DNA from: Colivivens sp964537205 | Lineage (GTDB): Bacteria > Bacteroidota > Bacteroidia > Bacteroidales > Bacteroidaceae | Reading direction: 5' to 3' | Assembly: GCA_964537205.1 (NCBI GenBank) | Contig: CAZHZH010000061.1 | Coordinates: 1-17,210 of the forward strand | Length of the DNA stretch: 17,210 nucleotides | In this document: positions 1-5,997 of the stretch, one piece after another | How positions within the stretch are numbered: the stretch's first letter is position 1 | Layout: the number at the start of each line of letters is the position of its first letter | Program-made: the position numbers and the translations under genes | Notes under the pieces: model-generated | What the model was told of the DNA's origin: nothing | Seen by the model: the letters and a program-made list of their open reading frames with translations, nothing else | Databases searched by the model: none

Positions 1-237
1 CGCTGGATGAAGGTGATAGGGCTGCAGCGCAAGGAGCTGGAGCGGATTGCGGGATGGACTGGAACGCCTGTGTTCTTTCAATACATGATAGCGAACGACT
101 ATCCGGCTTTGTTCGGCTGGAAACCAGCCGACGAGAGGCAATACCGGCAGGTGAGGGAACTGATCACACATCCATATTGCAGGAAATACCTTGACATAAT
201 ACACCGTGAGTTGCTGGACAAAGAAAAACAGCGGTAA
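1..237 (+). CDS. Unrecognised protein, C-terminal part (5' end outside window)
   Basis: The reading frame is open from base 1 (CGC TGG ATG...) and ends with TAA at 235-237, so the Met at base 7 need not be the true start and the gene probably begins outside the window. About 78 residues are visible. They are soluble and charged, with no signal peptide or membrane segment. An aromatic stretch (VFFQYMIANDYPALFGW) is followed by a Lys/Arg/Glu-rich helical tail. I do not recognise the family. About 1 kb of repeat-bearing DNA without a convincing gene follows, so this gene does not appear to be co-transcribed with anything downstream here. The composition looks like real coding sequence, but the function is unknown. 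Confidence 0.55.
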   Translation, partial: RWMKVIGLQRKELERIAGWTGTPVFFQYMIANDYPALFGWKPADERQYRQVRELITHPYCRKYLDIIHRELLDKEKQR

Positions 238-324
238 TATCGTGTCATATTTACAATAGCAGGTACGCATGCGCATTGGTCACAAGCCTGTGTGATACAT
301 CGTTAAAAAGACAGCCACAAGGTG

Positions 325-427
325 TCAACCATAAACGTGACTAAGCCGCAAAGTGTATCAACCAAAAATAAAAGTAAAGTTTAACCGAGTCAACCCGTAT
401 TAAAAACAAGGCTCAAAGTAGTCAACC
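325..427 (+). repeat. Degenerate 32-33 nt repeat marked by TCAACC
   Basis: The hexamer TCAACC occurs at 325-330, 358-363, 390-395 and 422-427, with steps of 33, 32 and 32 nt. The text between is purine-rich and only loosely similar, with recurring pieces such as CAAAGT/TAAAGT and TTAAAC. This may be a decayed tandem repeat or a row of spaced binding sites. The conserved part is short, so chance is not excluded. Confidence 0.4.
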
Positions 428-474
428 AAAAGCGTTAAACTACAGGCGTTCGCCTTATAAACGCCCATCCACTC

Positions 475-562
475 ATTGTCTGGCAATTGCCAAACGATTG
501 TTGGGCAACTGCCAAACGATTGTCGGGCAACTGCCAAACGATTGTCGGACAATTGCCCGACG
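475..562 (+). repeat. Four tandem 22 nt units with palindromic GGCAAYTGCC core
   Basis: Four consecutive 22 nt units lie at 475-496, 497-518, 519-540 and 541-562, with no spacer between them. Each reads ATTGTY, then a core close to GGCAAYTGCC, then AAACG or a near variant. The CAAYTG hexamer sits at 484-489, 506-511, 528-533 and 550-555, an exact 22 nt step. The first core, GGCAATTGCC (482-491), is a perfect palindrome; the middle two differ at the centre. Units 2 and 3 differ by a single base (T/C at the sixth position). No gene lies immediately beside the array. Confidence 0.85.
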
Positions 563-778
563 ATGTATGGCTTGTAGTTTGATGGAAACCTTACTCCCCG
601 TCCACTTCCTTTATCCGCAGTTCTTATAACATGCGAGGACGCACATTCCCATACCTAAGACACGCCCGACTCTCCCTTTGCACAATCCGGAACATTCCGT
701 GGGCGGACATGCGGGCGACGGGGAAGTGTTAAAATAAGTCATTGTTTACGGGGCGAATCACCAAACTCCAAAGCTTTT

Positions 779-888
779 CCAGTTGGAATGCGCGAAGTGT
801 GCAATTGCATAAAATTATGCGCCCAGTTGGGAATTTTGAAAAACCCAGTTGGGGAAAAAATTTTTTCCAGTTGGGAAATATAGGGGGC
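779..888 (+). repeat. Five 22 nt phased units with CCAGTTGG / GCAATTGC cores
   Basis: CCAGTTGG occurs at 779-786, 823-830, 845-852 and 867-874. The missing place in the series, 801-808, is filled by GCAATTGC, so five cores follow an exact 22 nt step. Between cores lie A/T-rich inverted repeats: GCATAA/TTATGC at 807-820, TTTT-G-AAAA near 834-842, and the perfect 16 nt palindrome GGAAAAAATTTTTTCC at 853-868. The period matches the array at 475-562, and its CAAYTG core appears here mainly in reverse orientation (CAGTTG). Confidence 0.8.
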
Positions 889-1189
889 TTGAAAAGCCGT
901 TCTACAGCGAATGTCAGTGTGCAGGTTTTCATTAAGTCATGACGGATCTTGCGATTGTCATCATTTACCTAATTGTTGACAATTACCACGCAGCACGTCG
1001 TAAGTTTCACTTTGCAGACAAAAATCATGGATTTTCAAAAGGGACCATACAGAAGGCCAAGGAAGCAATAGAATTTGGCAAACTCACAAACATGTTTCCG
1101 TCAAAACCATTTATCACCTTGTGATTACGCTTGGACACTACTACTCGCCATACGCACCCGCCATCATGAGAAATAATTTGTAAAAATGA

Positions 1190-1219
1190 TTGCCTTCTCA
1201 CTCTTTTGTACTAACTTTG
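1190..1219 (+). promoter_or_regulatory. Bacteroidota-type promoter for the SGNH/MBOAT unit
   Basis: TTG at 1190-1192 is followed after 19 nt by TAACTTTG at 1212-1219. This fits the known Bacteroidota sigma-ABfr pattern (TTG, about 19-21 nt, TAnnTTTG). Transcription would begin near 1225 and leave a leader of about 70 nt before the SGNH gene. Confidence 0.7.
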
Positions 1220-1294
1220 CAACCTAATTCAAGCAGCCGGCCCATATTACGGGATCGCGCTGTATTGAAGTATGATGGTGTGAACTAATTGGAA

Positions 1295-2755
1295 ATGATA
1301 AAGCGGACATTCTTCCTTGTTCTTTTGGTTGTTACTATATTGGTGGGAATGCATTTCCTGCCCCAAATCACCGTTGCCGGTTACAAACTTAGACAGGTCG
1401 ATATTTTGGCAGATGTCATGGCAGACCAGGCGAGTGCATCCTTGGCCACCCCGACAGCCGCAGAAAAGGCCAAGGCAGAGACAATTATAACCGACTACAA
1501 AGACAGTGTGCCAGAAGGCATGATTCCTATAGAGGACTTCCACGACAGCCTTGGGATCAATCGTGAGATGGACAAGTTCTTTGAAGCGTTGCGGCACGCA
1601 AGGAAACGCATTGTCCGTATAGCCTACTTTGGAGACTCCTTTGTGGAAGGGGACATTTTGACGGCGACATTGCGCGAGCTGCTCCAGCAAAAATACGGAG
1701 GCAAAGGAGTCGGCTTTGTAGATATACAGTCGCAAATAGCCGGCTTCAGAACCACCGTCCTTAGTTTTAGCCGGGGATGGACGGAATATTCGGCAGTCAA
1801 CAGCGCGGGAAAAGGGTTCAATCCAGAACTGCAAGGAATAAACGGCAGGTATTACATCCCCGCAGCCGGAGCGAATATTGACATAAGAGGACAGCGCCGC
1901 GTGTATGCGGCACACTTAGACACAGTGCGGACGGCCACCGTGTTTTTCACTCCCGTTCAAAACCTGTCGATGGACTATTCGATAAACGACGAGGAATATA
2001 AGCCGTTATACGCAATGAAGGACGACAGCACAGCGCGCGACATGGTGGACACTTGCAGAATCAAAGGCAAGATCGGCAAGGTCAGCATAAAAGTCGCAGG
2101 CAACGGCCGCTTCTATGGCATCGCACTTGAGAGCAAGACAGGAATCATATTGGACAACTTTGCAATGCGAGGCAGCATTGGCTGGCACTTAGGGCAAATT
2201 CCGTTTGAAGTAATACAGCAGTTCGCCAAAGTCAGACACTATGATTTAATAATCATGCACTTTGGATTAAACATGGCCGCGCCCACAACTCACAATTATA
2301 CCGCGTTCTGTGAGAAGTTCAAGAAGGGCATAAACAAATTCAGGAAGGCATACCCAAATGCCAGCTTCCTCATTGTCAGCATGAGCAACAGGGATGTACG
2401 CACAGACAGGGGAGACTTCCAGACGATGGAAGGAGTCGAGGACCTCGTCGAGGCACAGCGCGGCATGGCGAAGGACGAAGGCATCGCCTTCTGGAACCTC
2501 CAACAAGGGATGGGCGGTTCAGGAAGCATGGCACGGCTGCAACAACAAGGAAAGGCGAATCGCGACTATACACACATAAACTTCCGGGGAGGCGAGGAAA
2601 TTGGCAAAACCTTCTACAACGTACTGATGAACGGGAAAATGAACTATGACATGCGTAGAGGCTATGTCACTAACAAGCAGCCGTGCGGCGGCCGGGGCTG
2701 GACCAACGACAAGCCCTCTGCAAACGACATGTCGGAGTCGCCGACAATAAAATAA
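1295..2755 (+). CDS. Membrane-anchored SGNH/GDSL-like hydrolase, likely glycan O-acetylation partner
   Basis: An N-terminal hydrophobic segment (about residues 5-22) is followed by a periplasmic SGNH fold. Visible blocks are YFGDSFVEGD with nucleophile Ser115; an ILDNFAMRGS block II with Gly293; HFGLN with Asn326 (block III); and DYTH with Asp424 and His427 (block V). The full catalytic set is therefore present. Such proteins (AlgX/AlgJ, DltD and PatB relatives) transfer or remove acetyl or other acyl groups on surface polymers. The MBOAT gene begins 6 nt downstream, which supports that role; the acceptor polymer is not known. ATG at 1295 was chosen over an in-frame TTG at 1289 because it opens the hydrophobic segment directly. 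The protein would be 486 residues. A polar tail of about 35 residues rich in Asn, Ser and Gly follows the catalytic domain. Confidence 0.8.
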   Translation: MIKRTFFLVLLVVTILVGMHFLPQITVAGYKLRQVDILADVMADQASASLATPTAAEKAKAETIITDYKDSVPEGMIPIEDFHDSLGINREMDKFFEALRHARKRIVRIAYFGDSFVEGDILTATLRELLQQKYGGKGVGFVDIQSQIAGFRTTVLSFSRGWTEYSAVNSAGKGFNPELQGINGRYYIPAAGANIDIRGQRRVYAAHLDTVRTATVFFTPVQNLSMDYSINDEEYKPLYAMKDDSTARDMVDTCRIKGKIGKVSIKVAGNGRFYGIALESKTGIILDNFAMRGSIGWHLGQIPFEVIQQFAKVRHYDLIIMHFGLNMAAPTTHNYTAFCEKFKKGINKFRKAYPNASFLIVSMSNRDVRTDRGDFQTMEGVEDLVEAQRGMAKDEGIAFWNLQQGMGGSGSMARLQQQGKANRDYTHINFRGGEEIGKTFYNVLMNGKMNYDMRRGYVTNKQPCGGRGWTNDKPSANDMSESPTIK

Positions 2756-2761
2756 GTGAAC

Positions 2762-4291
2762 ATGTTCGACATAGATATACACAAAGTACTGGGTCAACTG
2801 ACTTATGACTCCTCGCAGCCGATGATATTCAGCAGCGGGTTGTTCTTGTGGCTGTTTCTCGCTTTCTCCTTTATATATATGCTGCTCGAAAAGAAGAACA
2901 CGCTGCGACTGCTGTTTGTAACAGCCTTCTCGTACTACTTCTACTATAAGTCAAGCGGACTCTACTTCTACCTTTTGGCAATAGTGACGATAAGTGATTT
3001 CTTACTGGCAAAATGGATTTGCAAGGCACAGACACCGGCAGACGGGAGTTACAAGAAAAACGGCAAGGGAAGGTCGTTATTGATATTAAGCCTGATGATC
3101 GACTTGGGACTGCTCGCATATTTCAAATACACAAATTTCTTTGGCGGAATCATCGCTGAAATCACTGGCGGCACATTCAAAACCCTCGATATATTCTTAC
3201 CCGTAGGAATCAGCTTCTTCACTTTTCAATCGCTCAGTTACACAATAGACGTGTACAGAGGACACATAAAGCCTCTGGACAACATACTTGACTACGCCTT
3301 CTATGTAAGCTTCTTTCCACAGCTTGTGGCAGGTCCAATTGTGCGAGCAAGCGACTTCATCCCGCAGATACGGAAACCGCTTGAAGTGACACGCGAGATG
3401 TTCGACACAGGAGTGTTCTTCATTGTCGGAGGTCTGTTTAAGAAGGCCGTCATAAGCGACTATATCAGCATAAACTTCGTCGAGCGGGTGTTCGACGAGC
3501 CGACATTGTACAGCGGGTTTGAGAACCTAATGGCAGTTTACGGATACGCCATGCAAATATATTGCGACTTCTCAGGCTACAGCGACATGGCGATCGGAAT
3601 CGCCCTGCTCCTCGGATTCAAGTTCCCATTAAACTTCAACGCGCCTTACAAGTCGAAAAGCATCACAGAATTTTGGAGAAGATGGCACATCAGCCTGTCT
3701 TCATGGCTTAAAGACTACCTGTACATTTCAATGGGCGGAAACAGAAAAGGGAAGCTGCGTCAATATCTGAACCTCGTCATTACAATGCTGTTAGGCGGTC
3801 TTTGGCATGGAGCGTCGCTTAATTTTGTGTTGTGGGGCGGATTGCACGGACTTTTGCTCGTACTCGACAAAGTATGGAAATCTGTCTGTCCAAAACTCTC
3901 TCCTATACGTTCGAACAAGGACAAAGACAGCAAACCCAATGTGTTTGTATCGGCCATAGGATGGTTTGTCACATTCCAACTTATATGCCTTGCGTGGGTG
4001 TTTTTCCGCAGCGGTTCATACGACAACGCTTTTGCAATGCTGAAACAAATAGCCACACATTTCCAACCTGCTGTAATTATGCAATGGCTTACAGGATACT
4101 GGCCGGTGGCAATGCTCATGGCATTGGGATTTATTCTTCACTTCATGCCACAACGGCTCTCTTTAATGACCAGGAACTTGGTCATCAAATCGCCGTTCGC
4201 AGCACAGGCGTTGTTGATTGTCATTGTCATCTACATCGTCATCCAAATCAAGTCGAGCGACGTGCAACCATTCATTTACTTCCAATTCTAA
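2762..4291 (+). CDS. MBOAT family O-acyltransferase (AlgI/DltB type)
   Basis: This is a polytopic membrane protein of about 509 residues, the usual AlgI/DltB length, with many hydrophobic segments from about residue 25 to the C-terminus. Family marks include FFPQLVAGPIVRASDFIPQI, the YCDFSGYSDMAIG segment, FWRRWHISLSSWLKDYLYI, and LLGGLWHGASLNFVLWGGLHG, which holds the conserved His349 and a second His362. Known relatives pass acyl groups across the inner membrane to a periplasmic partner that modifies alginate, teichoic acid or peptidoglycan. Here the partner is probably the SGNH protein encoded just upstream, in the same transcription unit. GTG at 2756, directly after the upstream stop, is an alternative start; ATG at 2762 is preferred. 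The acceptor polymer cannot be read from the sequence. Confidence 0.9.
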   Translation: MFDIDIHKVLGQLTYDSSQPMIFSSGLFLWLFLAFSFIYMLLEKKNTLRLLFVTAFSYYFYYKSSGLYFYLLAIVTISDFLLAKWICKAQTPADGSYKKNGKGRSLLILSLMIDLGLLAYFKYTNFFGGIIAEITGGTFKTLDIFLPVGISFFTFQSLSYTIDVYRGHIKPLDNILDYAFYVSFFPQLVAGPIVRASDFIPQIRKPLEVTREMFDTGVFFIVGGLFKKAVISDYISINFVERVFDEPTLYSGFENLMAVYGYAMQIYCDFSGYSDMAIGIALLLGFKFPLNFNAPYKSKSITEFWRRWHISLSSWLKDYLYISMGGNRKGKLRQYLNLVITMLLGGLWHGASLNFVLWGGLHGLLLVLDKVWKSVCPKLSPIRSNKDKDSKPNVFVSAIGWFVTFQLICLAWVFFRSGSYDNAFAMLKQIATHFQPAVIMQWLTGYWPVAMLMALGFILHFMPQRLSLMTRNLVIKSPFAAQALLIVIVIYIVIQIKSSDVQPFIYFQF

Positions 4292-4374
4292 GACAAACAA
4301 GCACCGCGTTATTACGCATCATCACATGCGGCCTTAATGAGAACGATGTCAGACCGCGTCAATTCAAACCATAA

Positions 4375-4390
4375 GATTCGAAGGCGAATC
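4375..4390. promoter_or_regulatory. Inverted repeat GATTCG-AAGG-CGAATC upstream of the GH30 promoter
   Basis: A perfect 6 bp inverted repeat with a 4 nt loop ends 4 nt before the TTG of the promoter at 4395. It lacks a following T-run, so it is a poor terminator candidate for the MBOAT gene. Its place suits a regulator-binding site. No regulator gene lies next to the unit. Confidence 0.35.
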
Positions 4391-4394
4391 AGCG

Positions 4395-4422
4395 TTGTAT
4401 TCAATAATTATTTGTATCTTTG
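4395..4422 (+). promoter_or_regulatory. Bacteroidota-type promoter for the GH30/GH43 unit
   Basis: TATCTTTG at 4415-4422 fits the TAnnTTTG -7 element. The best upstream TTG, at 4395-4397, lies 17 nt away, slightly shorter than the usual 19-21 nt, so this could be a weak or activator-dependent promoter. The start would lie near 4428, leaving about 50 nt of leader before the GH30 gene. Confidence 0.6.
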
Positions 4423-4450
4423 CAATTGGAAAATAACAACTACAATTACA

Positions 4451-4483
4451 ATGTCTAATCTATTAAACGAAATACTTATATGA
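4451..4483 (+). CDS. Possible 10-codon leader ORF overlapping the GH30 start
   Basis: ATG at 4451 opens a frame of ten codons (MSNLLNEILI) ending in TGA at 4481-4483. The stop overlaps the GH30 start codon at 4480-4482 in an ATGA arrangement, which is typical of translational coupling. It is the first ATG after the predicted transcription start near 4428. No strong ribosome-binding site is seen for it or for the GH30 gene. It may be a coupling or regulatory leader, or a chance frame. Confidence 0.3.
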   Translation: MSNLLNEILI

Positions 4484-5988
4484 ACAAATTATCGCAATTG
4501 ACCATGGCGGTGCTGGTGGCAACAGCCGTATGTGATCACGCTACCGCGCAAAATGCCACCAAATACACTACGACCGAAAACGACGTATGGAAGGTGTCCA
4601 AGACAAGTCTCAGCGGCAAGCCAGAAGGCAAGACCGTAGTCACGATCAAAGGCGACGAAAAAGGCATCACATTCCAGGCATGGGGTACGACATTCAACGA
4701 ACTTGATTGGGACGCGTTCAACCTACTCAGCAGAGACGACCAAGACGAGATTATGCGCAACCTCTTCTCCCCCGATGGCGACCTGCATTTCACACACGGA
4801 CGTGTAAGCATGAATGCCAACGACTATTCACGCAGTTGGTACAGTTGCGATGATGTCGTGGGAGACCTCGGACTTAAATATTTCAACATTGAGCGCGACA
4901 AGCGCAATATAATTCCGCTGGCGCGCGCCGCCCAGAAATACTATCCCGACCTCAAACTTTTCATGAGTCCGTGGAGCCCGCCAACATGGATGAAGATCAA
5001 CCAGGACTACCCCGTGTCACCAAGCCAATATAACACTATGGACCAACGCCAAAGTTATCTTCTTTACATGGACGACGGGAAGCAAGTCGACGCGGACGAA
5101 ATGAAACTGCTCGGTGACAGGAACGGAGTGTTCCCCCGCAGGCTTGCCTCACAAGATTATTTCATACAAGATCCGCGTTACCTGCAATGCTATGCCGACA
5201 TGTTCTGCAAGTTCATTGACTTGTACGCCGAGCAGGGACTGCCAATCACAAAAGTCATGTACCAGAACGAGGCATATTCTTACACCCCATATCCAGGTTG
5301 TGCATGGACCGCTGAAGGAACGCTGCGCTTCAACAACGATTACCTTGCGCCTACACTCGCGCAGAAGCACCCCGAAGTTGAATTGTGGATAGGGACATTC
5401 AATACAAACCGTTTGGACTACGTGGAAAAGATTCTTGACGACAAGACGCTGCAAGCTAACGTCAAAGGAATAGGGACGCAGTGGGAATGCAGAAACAACC
5501 TCCCAGAAATGCGCAAACGCTATCCCGACCACCGTTTCATGGTAAGTGAGAGCGAATGTGGAAACGGCTCAATGGACTGGAGGGCAGGCGAACATACGTT
5601 CCTCCTTCTTTCCGATAATATTGGAAACGGATGCGACGAATATTACAATTGGAACTTCGTGCTTACAGACAACGGAATCTCACCTTGGGGATGGACACAA
5701 AACGCACTGATACAAGTCGACAGCAAGACTCGGCAGATGAGGTATACTGCGGAATACTACGCGTACAAGCATTTCAGCCACTTTGTTGATCCAGGCACTC
5801 AAATGATTGCATATGCCGGACGTGAATACAATGACACACCAGTCGTAGTATTCAAGAAGGGGAAAGGATATATTGTGACCGCTGGCAACTTCACAGACTC
5901 GGAATCCACACTATCTGTAAAAATAGCGGACAAATATCTGAATATCAAGACAGTTCCACACTCATTCAACACATATATCACTAAATGA
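4480..5988 (+). CDS. Secreted glycoside hydrolase family 30 enzyme
   Basis: This 502-residue protein has a signal peptide (about residues 1-23, cut likely after HATA before Gln24) and a GH30-type (beta/alpha)8 domain. The acid/base is Glu264 in MYQNEAY and the nucleophile is most likely Glu357 in VSESECG, which lines up with the TEAC nucleophile region of human glucocerebrosidase; Glu359 is the alternative. Other family marks are WGTTFNELDW near residue 68, FMSPWSPPTWMK near residue 163 and the NWNFVLTDNGISPWGW segment. A C-terminal beta-sandwich follows. Known GH30 activities include beta-glucosylceramidase, beta-1,6-glucanase and beta-xylan or fucosidase-type enzymes; I cannot choose among them from sequence alone. 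The GH43-GH43 gene starts 9 nt downstream, so the two probably act on one glycan. There is no SusC/SusD pair nearby. Confidence 0.85.
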   Translation: MNKLSQLTMAVLVATAVCDHATAQNATKYTTTENDVWKVSKTSLSGKPEGKTVVTIKGDEKGITFQAWGTTFNELDWDAFNLLSRDDQDEIMRNLFSPDGDLHFTHGRVSMNANDYSRSWYSCDDVVGDLGLKYFNIERDKRNIIPLARAAQKYYPDLKLFMSPWSPPTWMKINQDYPVSPSQYNTMDQRQSYLLYMDDGKQVDADEMKLLGDRNGVFPRRLASQDYFIQDPRYLQCYADMFCKFIDLYAEQGLPITKVMYQNEAYSYTPYPGCAWTAEGTLRFNNDYLAPTLAQKHPEVELWIGTFNTNRLDYVEKILDDKTLQANVKGIGTQWECRNNLPEMRKRYPDHRFMVSESECGNGSMDWRAGEHTFLLLSDNIGNGCDEYYNWNFVLTDNGISPWGWTQNALIQVDSKTRQMRYTAEYYAYKHFSHFVDPGTQMIAYAGREYNDTPVVVFKKGKGYIVTAGNFTDSESTLSVKIADKYLNIKTVPHSFNTYITK

Positions 5989-5997
5989 CGCTCTGAA

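Larger units (their letters stand above)
238..1189. other. Long intergenic region, about 1 kb, with repeats
   Basis: No convincing gene lies between the first partial CDS and the promoter of the SGNH/MBOAT pair. The region holds three kinds of repeat, listed separately (325-427, 475-562, 779-888), and several short inverted repeats: TCACA/TGTGA at 280-295, CGCATGCG at 266-273, CGGAA/TTCCG at 688-699 and TAATTG/CAATTA near 971-986. The stretches 563-778 and 889-1189 hold nothing else that I can name. Short open frames at 742-942 and 939-1124 show no family features. No tRNA or rRNA was seen. Confidence 0.6.

Noticed and set aside
475..562. Plasmid origin with iterons
   Set aside because: The period fits, but no replication protein, partition gene or AT-rich origin context is seen, and the neighbours look chromosomal.
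475..888. CRISPR array
   Set aside because: Units are directly joined with no unique spacers, the repeats are only 22 nt and degenerate, and no cas gene is present.
729..942. Open frames on both strands over the second 22 nt array
   Set aside because: They are produced by the repeat units themselves and encode no family-like protein.
939..1124. Open frame of 61 codons in the gene-free region
   Set aside because: No recognisable motif, no promoter or ribosome-binding site, and a composition near that of the surrounding noncoding DNA.
1247..1915. 222-codon frame on the minus strand
   Set aside because: It lies opposite the SGNH gene, whose catalytic motifs are clear, so it is a shadow frame.
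4375..4390. Rho-independent terminator after the MBOAT gene
   Set aside because: The stem is only 6 bp with no T-run after it, and it lies next to a promoter, so an operator-like role is at least as likely.
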